In this document: positions 1-6,737 of the stretch, piece after piece | How the letters are laid out: each line of letters begins with the position of its first letter | Position numbering within the stretch: the first letter of the stretch is position 1 | Assembly: GCA_003545125.1 (NCBI GenBank) | Contig: DQCI01000031.1 | Location: 9,082 to 21,983, forward strand | Reading direction: 5' to 3' | Source: Paracoccaceae bacterium | GTDB lineage: Bacteria > Pseudomonadota > Alphaproteobacteria > Rhodobacterales > Rhodobacteraceae | Length of the DNA: 12,902 nucleotides | Made by a program: the position numbers and the translations under genes | The notes under the pieces: generated by a model | What the model saw: the letters and a program-made list of their open reading frames with translations, nothing else | Told to the model about the DNA's origin: nothing | Database searches by the model: none

Positions 1-24
1 ACGGGCAGGGCTACGGGCAGGGCT
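1..24. repeat. 12-bp direct tandem duplication at the window edge
   Basis: ACGGGCAGGGCT occurs at 1-12 and again, identical, at 13-24. It may continue upstream of the window. If the frame starting at base 3 is coding, the duplication encodes a repeated Gly-Gln-Gly-aromatic unit (see the next entry). Confidence 0.85.
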
Positions 25-136
25 GGACATTGCCCGAAAACCCGGCCTAGCTGGACCCTGATTTCAGGTGGCAGACAGGACCCGCCCCCCAGCGCCCCCC
101 CTCTCCCCCCCGTGCCGACCCAATGAGGCCTTCGCA
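3..136 (+). other. possible 3' tail of an upstream gene, plus leader of the glycerate kinase
   Basis: The frame from base 3 is open to a TAG at 48-50 and would end a plus-strand protein in GQGYGQGWTLPENPA. The frame from base 2 is also open, to a TGA at 59-61, so which of the two (if either) is real cannot be decided from this fragment. Bases 51-136 hold no gene. They contain three runs of six or seven C between about 87 and 113, and a GAGG at 125-128 placed 8 bases before the ATG at 137. No clear sigma-70 promoter is seen, so the kinase may be co-transcribed with an upstream gene. Confidence 0.3.
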
Positions 137-1417
137 ATGACCGTATCCGAAGAGACGACCGGACCCGAACAGCTCCTGCGCCAATTGTTCGACGTGGCGG
201 TTTCCGCCGCCCAGCCCGACAGCTGCGTGCCGCCCTTCCTTCCGTCCGAACCAGCGCAGGGCCGGCTGGTGGTCATCGGCGCCGGCAAAGCCTCGGCGGC
301 GATGGCGCGCGCGGCGGAAACCTTCTATGGACGGCCCCTGGACGGGCTTGTCGTCACCCGATACGGCCACGCGGTGCCCTGTGAAGGGGTCGAAATCGTC
401 GAGGCGTCGCACCCGGTCCCCGACAACGCGGGCCGCGAAGCCGCGCGTCGGATCCTGGACCTTGCCGAGGGTCTGACCGCCGACGACACAGCGCTCTGCC
501 TGATCTCCGGTGGGGGGTCCGCGCTCCTGTCGCTGCCGGCCGACGGGGTGTCTTTCGAGGAGAAATCCGAGATCAACCGGGCGCTTCTGAAGAGCGGCGC
601 CAGCATCGGCGAGATGAACACGGTGCGCCGGCACCTGTCGGCGGTGAAAGGCGGACGCCTCGCCGCCGCCTGCCACCCGGCGCGGGTGGTCACGCTGTTG
701 ATCTCGGACGTGCCGGGCGACGATCCGGGCGTTATCGCCTCGGGACCGACCGTCGCCGACCCGACCACCTGCGCAGATGCGCTCACGGTGATCGACCGGT
801 ATGGCATCCGGGTGTCCGGGGCGGTCCGCACGGCGCTCGACGCGGGCGCGCTGGAAACCGTGAAGCCCGGAGATCCACGCCTCGCGCAGGCCGAGACGCA
901 TCTCGTCGCGACCCCGCAGGCGTCGCTCGAAGCCGCCGCCGAGGTTGCCCGGGCGGCCGGGTTCGATGCACATATCCTCGGCGATGCCCTCGAAGGCGAG
1001 GCCCGCGACGTCGGTACCTTGTTGGCCGGGATCGCCCGCCAGGTCGCGAGCCGCGGGCAGCCTTTCGCGGCGCCTTGTGTGCTTCTCTCCGGTGGCGAGA
1101 CAACCGTGACGGTGCATGGGACAGGGCGGGGGGGGCGCAATGTCGAGTACCTTCTCTCGCTCGCGATCGCGCTCGGCGGGCTTGACCGGGTTCATGCGAT
1201 CGCGGGCGACACCGACGGCGTGGACGGCGCCGAAGAGGTGGCCGGTGCGGTGATCGGCCCCGATGTGCTCGACAGGGCCCGCGCCCTCGGGATATCTCCC
1301 GCCGCGCGGCTCGACGACAACGACGGCCACGGCTTTTTCGAGGCCCTTGACGTGCAGGTGGTGACCGGACCGACGCTGACCAACGTCAACGATTTCCGCG
1401 CGATCCTGATCCGGTAG
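137..1417 (+). CDS. ttuD: glycerate 2-kinase of the MOFRL/DUF4147 family (often annotated hydroxypyruvate reductase TtuD)
   Basis: A 426-residue cytosolic enzyme expected to phosphorylate D-glycerate to 2-phosphoglycerate with ATP, feeding glycerate from tartrate, glyoxylate or hydroxypyruvate metabolism into lower glycolysis. The N-terminal DUF4147 domain shows GAGKAS (Lys51), the glycine loop SGGGSALL (about 124-131), NTVRRHLSAVKGGRLA (161-176) and SDVPGDDPGVIASGPT (190-205). The C-terminal MOFRL domain shows SGGETTVT (about 318-325), GRGGRNVEYLLSLA, AGDTDGVDG and a closing GPTLTNVNDFRAILI. Length is normal for the family. ATG 137 is chosen because a GAGG lies 8 bases upstream; a GTG at 68 is in frame but would add 23 proline-rich residues. 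The older name hydroxypyruvate reductase is kept in many annotations, but members that were tested are glycerate kinases. A run of eight G at 1128-1135 falls inside the conserved MOFRL motif. The next gene converges on it. Confidence 0.9.
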   Translation: MTVSEETTGPEQLLRQLFDVAVSAAQPDSCVPPFLPSEPAQGRLVVIGAGKASAAMARAAETFYGRPLDGLVVTRYGHAVPCEGVEIVEASHPVPDNAGREAARRILDLAEGLTADDTALCLISGGGSALLSLPADGVSFEEKSEINRALLKSGASIGEMNTVRRHLSAVKGGRLAAACHPARVVTLLISDVPGDDPGVIASGPTVADPTTCADALTVIDRYGIRVSGAVRTALDAGALETVKPGDPRLAQAETHLVATPQASLEAAAEVARAAGFDAHILGDALEGEARDVGTLLAGIARQVASRGQPFAAPCVLLSGGETTVTVHGTGRGGRNVEYLLSLAIALGGLDRVHAIAGDTDGVDGAEEVAGAVIGPDVLDRARALGISPAARLDDNDGHGFFEALDVQVVTGPTLTNVNDFRAILIR

Positions 1418-1730
1418 CCGGGATCACGCGCCGGAGTGATAGAAGGTGCGGAAAACTGCCGCTGATGACGGGCTCCGATGGCGCGCGCTCCGGCGTCTGG
1501 CGGCCCCGGACATCGCTATCGGCGGGAACGAAGGATTGCCGCCAAAAATCTACAAGCTCTTGATAACGCTTGATTGTGGGTTTCACTACAGACCCTCTTC
1601 GCCAGGGGGGTAAGGGACCGGGGGACCGGGGGACCGGCGCGAAAGTTGTGCGCAAAGGCTGTCGCACCCAGACGCGCTGCGGACACTCGGACCCAGCGTC
1701 CACACCAGAGCGCCGACAGGGCTGTCCGTT
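1418..1730. other. 313-bp interval between convergent genes, no convincing gene
   Basis: Both flanking genes end into this interval. An 8-bp inverted repeat, CGCCGGAG at 1429-1436 and CTCCGGCG at 1488-1495, could form a long-range stem, but no U-tract follows. A less GC-rich patch at about 1540-1590 contains CTTGAT twice (1559-1564 and 1569-1574). On the minus strand a GTG at 1586, preceded by a GAGG about 8 bases upstream, opens a 66-codon frame to 1386 beginning MKPTIKRYQELVDFWRQSF. It overlaps the end of the kinase gene by 32 bases. I do not recognise this peptide and consider it at most a possible small or decayed gene. Confidence 0.5.
1614..1637. repeat. three perfect tandem copies of GGGACCGG
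   Basis: GGGACCGG is repeated head to tail at 1614-1621, 1622-1629 and 1630-1637 without a mismatch. It lies in non-coding sequence downstream of both convergent genes. A short tandem repeat like this may vary in copy number between strains. No function is apparent. Confidence 0.85.
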
Positions 1731-3701
1731 CTAGAGCACCGGGAAAGCGTCCAGTGCCTCCGGGTTGTGGAGCGCGCCCCTGTTCTTGACCGCACGCCCA
1801 TGCACCACGTCTTTCACCGCGAGCTCGGATATCTTGCCCGATTTCGTGTGCGGTATGTCCGGCACCGCCAGGATTCTGGCCGGTACGTGACGCGGCGACG
1901 AGCCCTTGCGGATCGCCGCCTTGATCCGGCCGATGAGGTCATCGTCCAGCGTGTTTCCCTCGGCCATCGCGACGAAGAGCACGACCCTCTGGTCGCCCGC
2001 CGTCTCGTGCCCGATCACCACCGAGTCCCGCACTTCGGGGAATTTCTCGACCTCGGCGTAGATTTCCGCCGTGCCGATCCGCACGCCGCCAGGGTTCAGC
2101 GTGGCGTCGGAGCGGCCGTGGATGATGAACCCGCCCGTCTCGGTGCGCTCGGCATAGTCGCCCTGGCACCAGACCCCGTCGAACAGCTCGAAATATGCGG
2201 CGTGGTAGCGGCTGCCATCGTCGTCGCCCCAGAAGCCGAGCGGCATGACCGGGAAGGCGTTGGCGCAGACCAGTTCGCCCTTTTCGCCCGGGCCCGCAGG
2301 CGTGTTCGGGGCCGACCAGACGTCCACGTCCAGCCCGAAACCCGGCCCCTGGATTTCGCCCGAATAGACCGGCCGGGTCGGGTCGCCGCCGACGAAACAG
2401 GAGACGATATCGGTGCCGCCCGAGATCGAGGCGAGGTGCAGATCCGCCTTCACCGCGTCGTAGACATAGTCGAACCCGTGTGTGAGCAGCGGCGAGCCGG
2501 TCGAGAACATGGTACGCAGTTCGCTCAGAGCCAGCACGTCGCCGGGCCGGTAGCCCGATTTGCGCAGCGTGTCGATGTATTTCGCCGAGGTGCCGAAATG
2601 GGTGAAGCGCTCCGCTTCGGCGTAGTCCCAAAGCACCCGCGCGCCCGGTGCGAAGGGCGAGCCGTCGTAGAGCATCACCGTGGCCCCGCGCGCGAGGCCA
2701 GAGGCGAGCCAGTTCCACATCATCCAGCCCAACGTGGTGAAATAGAACAGACGGTCGCCGGGCTTCACGTCGCCGTGCAGGGCCAGCTCCTTGAGGTGCT
2801 GGAGCAGCACCCCGCCGGTCCGGTGGACGATGCATTTGGGCGCCCCCGTGGTGCCCGAGGAGAACAGGATGTAGAGCGGGTGGTCGAAATCGACGGGCGC
2901 ATAGGCGATCTCGCCGGCGGGGAAGTTTTCGGTGAAATCCGCGAGGCTCACCGCGCCTTCAAGCTCCGCCGCGACGCTGTTGGCGGTGCCGAGATAGTCG
3001 ATCAGCACCGTCTTCTGCACCGTCGGCAGGCCCGGCAATACCTCGGCCAGCTTCGGCCCGACCGCGATCCGCTTGCCGTTGTACCAGTAGCCGTCGGTGG
3101 TGATGAGCACCTTGGGCTCGATCTGCGCGAACCGGTCGAGCACGGCGCGGGTGCCGAAATCGGGGGAGGCCGAGGACCAGGTGGCGCCGAGAGAAGCGGT
3201 CGCGAGCATCGCCGCGATGCTTTCGGGCCGGTTGGGCAGGAGCCCCGCCACACGGTCGCCGAGGCCGACGCCCGCCGCCGCCAGCGCCTGGCTGATCCGC
3301 GAGACCTGGGCCCGCAATTCGCCCCATGTCCAGCGCATCTCGGCCTTGTCCTCGCCGCGAAACACAAGCGCGGTCGCGCTGTCTTCGGCGCCCGCAAGCT
3401 CCAGCAGGTTCTGAGCGAAATTGAGCCGCGCGCCGGGGAAGAAATGCTCCTCCAACATGCCTTCGCCGACGATCCAGGGGCCGCTGTCGCCGCCGACGCC
3501 GCCGTGGCCTTTGTCGCCGATCACCCCGAAGTAGTCCCACAGCGCGGCCCAGAACGCGCCGCGCTCGGCCACCGACCAGGCGTGCAGGGCCAGGCTGTCG
3601 GCCAGATCCACGCCTTTCTCGGCGGCCATCCAGCGCAGGAAATCCGTGAGGACACTGGCCTTCACGCGGGCTTCGGTCGGGGTCCAGATCGGGGTCGGCA
3701 T
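1731..3701 (-). CDS. aacS: acetoacetyl-CoA synthetase (acetoacetate-CoA ligase)
   Basis: A 656-residue adenylate-forming enzyme that activates acetoacetate to acetoacetyl-CoA with ATP and CoA, allowing ketone bodies and polyhydroxybutyrate breakdown products to be used. Visible landmarks in order: an N-terminal ACAS-type region with FFPGARLNFAQNLL (87-100), the ATP-binding loop SSGTTGAPK (281-289), GWMMWNW, SGGTDIVSCFVGGDP, which is typical of acetoacetyl- rather than acetyl-CoA synthetases, GRSDATLNPGGVRIGTAEIY near the hinge, and TKSGKISELAVKDVVHG with the catalytic Lys623. Length matches the family. The ATG at 3701 is chosen because AGGA sits about 8 bases upstream and the sequence aligns with family starts from MPTPIW. 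The frame stays open to 3800, but that extension would cover the divergent promoter region. It is transcribed divergently from hupK and is probably monocistronic. Confidence 0.94.
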   Translation of the reverse strand: MPTPIWTPTEARVKASVLTDFLRWMAAEKGVDLADSLALHAWSVAERGAFWAALWDYFGVIGDKGHGGVGGDSGPWIVGEGMLEEHFFPGARLNFAQNLLELAGAEDSATALVFRGEDKAEMRWTWGELRAQVSRISQALAAAGVGLGDRVAGLLPNRPESIAAMLATASLGATWSSASPDFGTRAVLDRFAQIEPKVLITTDGYWYNGKRIAVGPKLAEVLPGLPTVQKTVLIDYLGTANSVAAELEGAVSLADFTENFPAGEIAYAPVDFDHPLYILFSSGTTGAPKCIVHRTGGVLLQHLKELALHGDVKPGDRLFYFTTLGWMMWNWLASGLARGATVMLYDGSPFAPGARVLWDYAEAERFTHFGTSAKYIDTLRKSGYRPGDVLALSELRTMFSTGSPLLTHGFDYVYDAVKADLHLASISGGTDIVSCFVGGDPTRPVYSGEIQGPGFGLDVDVWSAPNTPAGPGEKGELVCANAFPVMPLGFWGDDDGSRYHAAYFELFDGVWCQGDYAERTETGGFIIHGRSDATLNPGGVRIGTAEIYAEVEKFPEVRDSVVIGHETAGDQRVVLFVAMAEGNTLDDDLIGRIKAAIRKGSSPRHVPARILAVPDIPHTKSGKISELAVKDVVHGRAVKNRGALHNPEALDAFPVL

Positions 3702-3855
3702 GGCGATTGTCCTGGTTGGTCTCGGGTTGGGCGGGACTTTAGGCAGCGGCGCGCTTGCGGGAAAGCGAATTTCGCCCTGCCTGGGTTTGATGCACGTCAT
3801 GGTTCGGCGCGGGGGCTTGGTTATCTATGAAACCTTGAATGAAACGGGGGGCGCA
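3702..3855. promoter_or_regulatory. divergent promoter region between aacS and hupK
   Basis: This 154-bp interval separates the starts of two genes that point away from each other, so it must hold the aacS promoter and probably the hupK promoter. It contains the FNR-like site listed separately. A relatively AT-rich stretch at 3820-3842 around TATCTATGAA could supply a -10 element for hupK, although no close match to TATAAT is present. Confidence 0.6.
3787..3800 (+). promoter_or_regulatory. weak FNR/FnrL-like site upstream of hupK
   Basis: TTGAT-GCAC-GTCAT matches the FNR consensus TTGAT-N4-ATCAA perfectly in the left half and at 3 of 5 positions in the right half. Its centre (3793.5) lies 62 bases before the hupK ATG. 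A class II position (-41.5) would put the transcription start near 3835, with the -10 region in the AT-rich TATCTA patch. Hydrogenase genes in purple bacteria are commonly induced at low oxygen, which makes the site plausible, but the match alone is not strong. Confidence 0.3.
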
Positions 3856-4887
3856 ATGACGCAAGTTGCCGAGATGGGTGGCGAGATCCGGGTGCGGCTC
3901 ACGGACGTGGCTGGCCGGATCGTTGCAGTTGAGATCGTCTCCACCCGCCCGGTGGAGGCAGCGCGGATGTTCGAGGAAAAGACCGCGGACGCGATGTGCG
4001 GCGCGATCGGCCGGGTGTTCTCGCTCTGCGGCAACGCGCAGACCGTAGCGGCACTCACTGCAGTGGAGCAGGCGCTCGGGATCGCGCCCGACCTGCGTGT
4101 TGGCGCCGCGTGGGGCGCCCTGCGCCGGGCCGAGATCCTGACCCAGGTGGTGACGCGTCTCGCTTTGCACTGGCGGCGCGTGCTGGAATTGCCGCTGGCG
4201 CCGGACGCGGTGCGCGCCGCGATGGCCTTTGAACAGGCGATCGAACGCCGGGCGCTGGGCGAGGATTGGCGCCGCCCCGGGGCGGGCACGCCCGGCGGTG
4301 GTGCCGAAATCCGCGCGCCGCAGATCGACATCGCCGCATTGATCGGCCCGATTGCCGAGGCGCTCGCGGCCCGGGGGTACGAGGGCTACGGCGCGCTGCC
4401 CGCAGGGATGCCGCCGGAACGGGGCGTGCTCGCCGCCTATTGGGACGCCGCCGCCGTGGCAAAGACGCGCGCCCGGCACGGCGCGGGGCTTGCCGCACGG
4501 CTTGCCGCGGCCGAAGCGGCGCTGAGGGCGCTGCCGGGCGACATCCGGGCCGATCTCGACGCTGCCGGACCGAGCGCCCCGCGCCCGCGTGAGCGCGACA
4601 GCGGCGCCGGGGAGGCGACCGTGGATACGGCGCGCGGGCCGCTCACCCACCGGGTCCGCATAGCGGACGGGGTGGTGGTCGGGTGCCGGACCGAGGCGCC
4701 TACGGAGGTGAATTTCGCCGACCGCGGGCCGGTCGCGGCCGGCCTTGCGGGGGCGGCGTCGGATCCGGTCGCGGCGGAATTGCATGTCCTGGCGATCGAC
4801 CCCTGCGTCGCCGCCCGGGTGGACCTTGCGCCCGGACGGCGGGCACGCAAGGATGGTGGCGGACGCGCGGCGTCCCGGCCGAGTTGA
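3856..4887 (+). CDS. hupK: HupK-type [NiFe] hydrogenase maturation protein
   Basis: A 343-residue cytosolic protein related to the [NiFe] hydrogenase large subunit. HupK family members are thought to act as a scaffold during assembly of the Fe(CN)2CO part of the active site. Large-subunit relics are visible at both ends. [22 protein letters not shown] (54-75) corresponds to the N-terminal CxxC region but keeps only Cys58. [15 protein letters not shown] (258-272), APTEVNF, and IDPCVAARV (314-322) correspond to the C-terminal region, again with only the first cysteine (Cys317). The middle is rich in Ala and Arg and poorly conserved. ATG 3856 is preferred because the large-subunit-like fold begins there. 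It has only a G-rich, weak ribosome site, and the frame is open back to 3646 through the promoter region. hypB follows after 14 bp, so the two are probably one transcript. No hydrogenase structural gene is in the window. Confidence 0.82.
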   Translation: MTQVAEMGGEIRVRLTDVAGRIVAVEIVSTRPVEAARMFEEKTADAMCGAIGRVFSLCGNAQTVAALTAVEQALGIAPDLRVGAAWGALRRAEILTQVVTRLALHWRRVLELPLAPDAVRAAMAFEQAIERRALGEDWRRPGAGTPGGGAEIRAPQIDIAALIGPIAEALAARGYEGYGALPAGMPPERGVLAAYWDAAAVAKTRARHGAGLAARLAAAEAALRALPGDIRADLDAAGPSAPRPRERDSGAGEATVDTARGPLTHRVRIADGVVVGCRTEAPTEVNFADRGPVAAGLAGAASDPVAAELHVLAIDPCVAARVDLAPGRRARKDGGGRAASRPS

Positions 4888-4901
4888 GGAGGAGAGAGGC
4901 G

Positions 4902-5774
4902 ATGTGCACGACTTGCGGGTGCGGACAAGCGGATGTGACGGTCGAGGGCGAAACTCACCTTCACCACCATCATCACGACCATGACCATGACCACACGCAT
5001 GGCCACGGCCATAGTCACGACCACAATCACGGTCACGACCACGGCCCCCTCGGCGCCGCCCACGCCCCGGGGCTGGAGAGCGGCCGTATCGTCGAGATCG
5101 AGCGCGATATCCTGGCCAAGAACGACCACATCGCCGCCCACAATCGCGAGGATCTCGCCGCCGCCGGGGTGCTGGCGTTGAACCTCGTCTCGAGCCCCGG
5201 GTCCGGCAAGACCACGCTGCTCGCCCGCACGGCAAAAGAGCTTGGCGCGCGCTTTCCGGTCGCGGTCATCGAGGGCGACCAGCAGACCAGCCGCGATGCC
5301 GACCGGATCCGCGAAACCGGCGCGCGCGCGGTGCAGATCAACACCGGCAAGGGCTGCCATCTCGATGCCGACATGGTCGCGCGTGCGCTCAAGAGCCTGG
5401 CGCCGGAGCCCGAAAGCGTGCTCTTCATCGAGAACGTCGGCAATCTCGTCTGCCCGGCGGGGTTCGACCTCGGCGAGGCGGCCAAGGTGGTGATCCTGAG
5501 CGTGACCGAGGGCGACGACAAGCCGATCAAATACCCCGACATGTTCGCCGCCGCCCGGTTGATGGTGCTGAACAAGGCCGATCTTCTGCCTTACGTCCCC
5601 TTCGACGTCGAGCAATGCGTGGCCCACGCCCGCCGGGTCAACCCGCAGATCGGCGTGATGACCGTTTCGGCGCTGACCGGCGAAGGCATGGACGCCTGGT
5701 ACGGTTGGATCGAGGCGCAGCGTGCGATGCAGACCGCTCTCGCGCCGGTCGCGCCGCGGGGCGCCGCCGAATAG
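4902..5774 (+). CDS. hypB: HypB, nickel-binding GTPase for [NiFe] hydrogenase maturation
   Basis: A 290-residue SIMIBI-class GTPase that, with HypA, delivers nickel to the hydrogenase large subunit. The N-terminus MCTTCGCG carries the CxxCGC high-affinity nickel motif (Cys2, Cys5, Cys7). It is followed by a histidine-rich tract (19-47) with 17 His, a nickel-storage feature seen in some HypB proteins. The GTPase core shows the P-loop SSPGSGKTT (97-105), [13 protein letters not shown], the metal-site pair Cys152-His153 in [26 protein letters not shown] and the guanine-specificity motif NKAD (224-227). All key residues are present and the protein is full length. ATG 4902 is fixed by the CxxCGC motif and by a strong AGGAGG at 4887-4892 that overlaps the hupK stop. 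hypA, which often sits next to hypB, is missing here. The gene converges with the small minus-strand gene ending at 5806. Confidence 0.96.
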   Translation: MCTTCGCGQADVTVEGETHLHHHHHDHDHDHTHGHGHSHDHNHGHDHGPLGAAHAPGLESGRIVEIERDILAKNDHIAAHNREDLAAAGVLALNLVSSPGSGKTTLLARTAKELGARFPVAVIEGDQQTSRDADRIRETGARAVQINTGKGCHLDADMVARALKSLAPEPESVLFIENVGNLVCPAGFDLGEAAKVVILSVTEGDDKPIKYPDMFAAARLMVLNKADLLPYVPFDVEQCVAHARRVNPQIGVMTVSALTGEGMDAWYGWIEAQRAMQTALAPVAPRGAAE

Positions 5775-5805
5775 CCCATCGCACCACTCACTTGGAACGC
5801 TTGCC

Positions 5806-6075
5806 TCAGGCGGCGTCGGGCTTGTGCACGGCCTCGGTATCGCGCAGCACAGGCACGATCTCCAGTGCCGGCCAAATGCTTTCGCACAGGGTCTTCGCCA
5901 GCGCGGCGGGCAGGGCATCGTCGCCGGGACGGGTGATCGCCAGCAATGCGCAACGCACCCGCTCGGCCAGCAGCTTTTCGGCGAGATGCCCGCGCTCCGG
6001 TTCGAAACACGTCAGCGCTACCGTCGCGTAGGCCTGGGTTGCGGCACGCGTGCCGCTGACCATCACTTTGGCCAT
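5806..6075 (-). CDS. small protein paralogous to the neighbouring V-type ATPase subunit F-like protein
   Basis: An 89-residue soluble alpha/beta protein with no signal peptide or membrane segment. It aligns without a gap from its first residue to the product of 6306-6614. By hand alignment about half of the residues are identical over positions 31-77 (LAEKLLAERVRC against LAERVLAERRRC, with shared ALPA, LA, W and P). Cys42 is conserved between the two; Cys23 and Cys64 are unique to this copy. The gapless alignment and a GGGA 7 bases upstream favour the ATG at 6075 over the one at 6081. On its own it would be called hypothetical; the V-ATPase-F assignment rests on the paralogue. It lies 230 bp downstream of that gene on the same strand and 31 bp from the end of hypB. 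No other ATPase subunit is nearby, so a role in an ATPase is doubtful. Confidence 0.7.
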   Translation of the reverse strand: MAKVMVSGTRAATQAYATVALTCFEPERGHLAEKLLAERVRCALLAITRPGDDALPAALAKTLCESIWPALEIVPVLRDTEAVHKPDAA

Positions 6076-6109
6076 GCGCATATCCCTTGAGATGTCAGAT
6101 CAGCGGTGT

Positions 6110-6130
6110 GGGACCTTGTCGTCCGGTCCC
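6110..6130 (-). other. hairpin in the leader of the 5806-6075 gene
   Basis: GGGACC at 6110-6115 and GGTCCC at 6125-6130 form a perfect 6-bp stem with a 9-base loop, about 35 bases before the start codon at 6075. No U-tract follows on the minus strand, so it does not look like a rho-independent terminator. Confidence 0.4.
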
Positions 6131-6181
6131 CGGGTTAGCCTTTCACGTCGGCAGCCTTCCCGGTTTCCATCCCGGTGCCGG

Positions 6182-6193
6182 GCAGCATGCTGC
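6182..6193. promoter_or_regulatory. perfect 12-bp palindrome, possible operator
   Basis: GCAGCATGCTGC is a complete, uninterrupted palindrome in non-coding sequence about 107 bases upstream of the start at 6075. It could bind a dimeric regulator. No regulator family is recognised from the sequence, and some 12-mers of this kind arise by chance in GC-rich DNA. Confidence 0.3.
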
Positions 6194-6305
6194 GACCGGG
6201 TGGATCATGGGTCCTCGTAAAGTGATTTCACGCTCTCTTGCTGCGTGGTCCCGGGCAGATCAAGACTGCGCGCCTGTCCAGCCGGTTGACGGCAGGGGGG
6301 GGCGG

Positions 6306-6614
6306 TCAAACTTGACCCGACGCCGTTTGCGTGAGGCTCATCTGCAGGATTTCGCGTATCCGCCCTTGGTCGATTTCGCCATCGAGATCCGGCAAGATCG
6401 TCACTTGCGCCCATCCGCCTTCGCGCAACTCTCGGGCGAGTTGGGCGGGCAGGGCGGCGAAGGTGCTTTCGGTCATCGCGAGCACGTTGCACCGGCGCCG
6501 TTCGGCCAGGACACGTTCCGCGAGCAGCCCGAGGGGCGGTGCGTAACTGGGGATTCCGGCGCTGCGAAACGCCTCGGCATCGCGCGGGCTACCTATGAAA
6601 ACAACGTTATCCAT
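6306..6614 (-). CDS. orphan V/A-type ATPase subunit F-like protein
   Basis: A 102-residue soluble alpha/beta protein resembling the central-stalk subunit F of V/A-type ATPases (ATP-synt_F family). The fit lies in VVFIGSPRDAEAFRSAGI (4-21), which parallels the family's first strand, the xDPxTAxGFRLAG turn and first helix, followed by a helix (LAERVLAER, 31-39), a buried strand RCNVLAMTE (41-49) and a second helix and strand ending ILPDLDG. The last 22 or so residues form a C-terminal helix absent from the paralogue. ATG 6614 is well supported by GGAGGG five bases upstream. There is no A, B, D, C or membrane-sector ATPase gene nearby, so it probably does another job, perhaps linked to the adjacent hydrogenase maturation genes. 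It is the first gene of a likely two-gene minus-strand unit with an FNR-type box upstream. The family call is from memory of the fold and motifs, not from a search. Confidence 0.72.
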   Translation of the reverse strand: MDNVVFIGSPRDAEAFRSAGIPSYAPPLGLLAERVLAERRRCNVLAMTESTFAALPAQLARELREGGWAQVTILPDLDGEIDQGRIREILQMSLTQTASGQV

Positions 6615-6737
6615 GTACCCTCCGGAGCAATCGCCCGGTCCGTCCCGGGACGTGGCGGCAGGCTTGTGAACCGGAACATCGCCCCCGCGCGACGCACGAT
6701 GACGGTTCGTACCGCCTGAAGATGCTCAATCTCCTCA

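Larger units (their letters stand above)
6076..6305 (-). promoter_or_regulatory. 230-bp structured spacer between the two paralogous small genes
   Basis: No gene of normal size is seen. Read on the minus strand, the spacer holds a dyad CGGCA...TGCCG (6149-6180) enclosing a second CCGG...CCGG pairing, then a perfect 6-bp hairpin (6110-6130) just before the downstream gene. A perfect 12-bp palindrome (6182-6193) and a shorter one, GTGATTTCAC (6222-6231), lie further upstream. A 21-codon minus-strand frame (6208 to 6143) with AGGA before its ATG is possible but unsupported. None of this matches a riboswitch that I recognise. It could be a leader, a separate promoter with operator, or a processing site. 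Confidence 0.4.

Noticed and set aside
68..136. GTG at 68 as the glycerate kinase start
   Set aside because: It would add a proline-rich peptide encoded by C-runs. The ATG at 137 has a GAGG at proper spacing and fits the family's N-terminus.
47..1330. 427-codon minus-strand frame opposite the glycerate kinase
   Set aside because: Low-complexity Arg/Gly-rich shadow of a gene with clear family motifs; no supporting ribosome site or homology.
1767..3830. 687-codon open frame on the plus strand opposite aacS
   Set aside because: It is the antisense shadow of a well-supported acetoacetyl-CoA synthetase. The translation is Arg/Gly/His-rich without any recognisable motif, as expected for GC-rich DNA.
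5775..5805. Bidirectional terminator between convergent hypB and the small gene
   Set aside because: The 31-bp gap has no stem of useful length and no T- or A-run.
3739..5918. Long minus-strand frames opposite hupK and hypB, including one with a valine/methionine-rich stretch that looks like a membrane helix
   Set aside because: The hydrophobic stretch is simply the complement of the HypB histidine codons (CAC/CAT read as GTG/ATG). Both genes on the plus strand are well supported.
6087..6719. 210-codon plus-strand frame spanning the F-like gene at 6306-6614
   Set aside because: The minus-strand gene has a strong ribosome site and an identifiable paralogue. The plus frame has neither.
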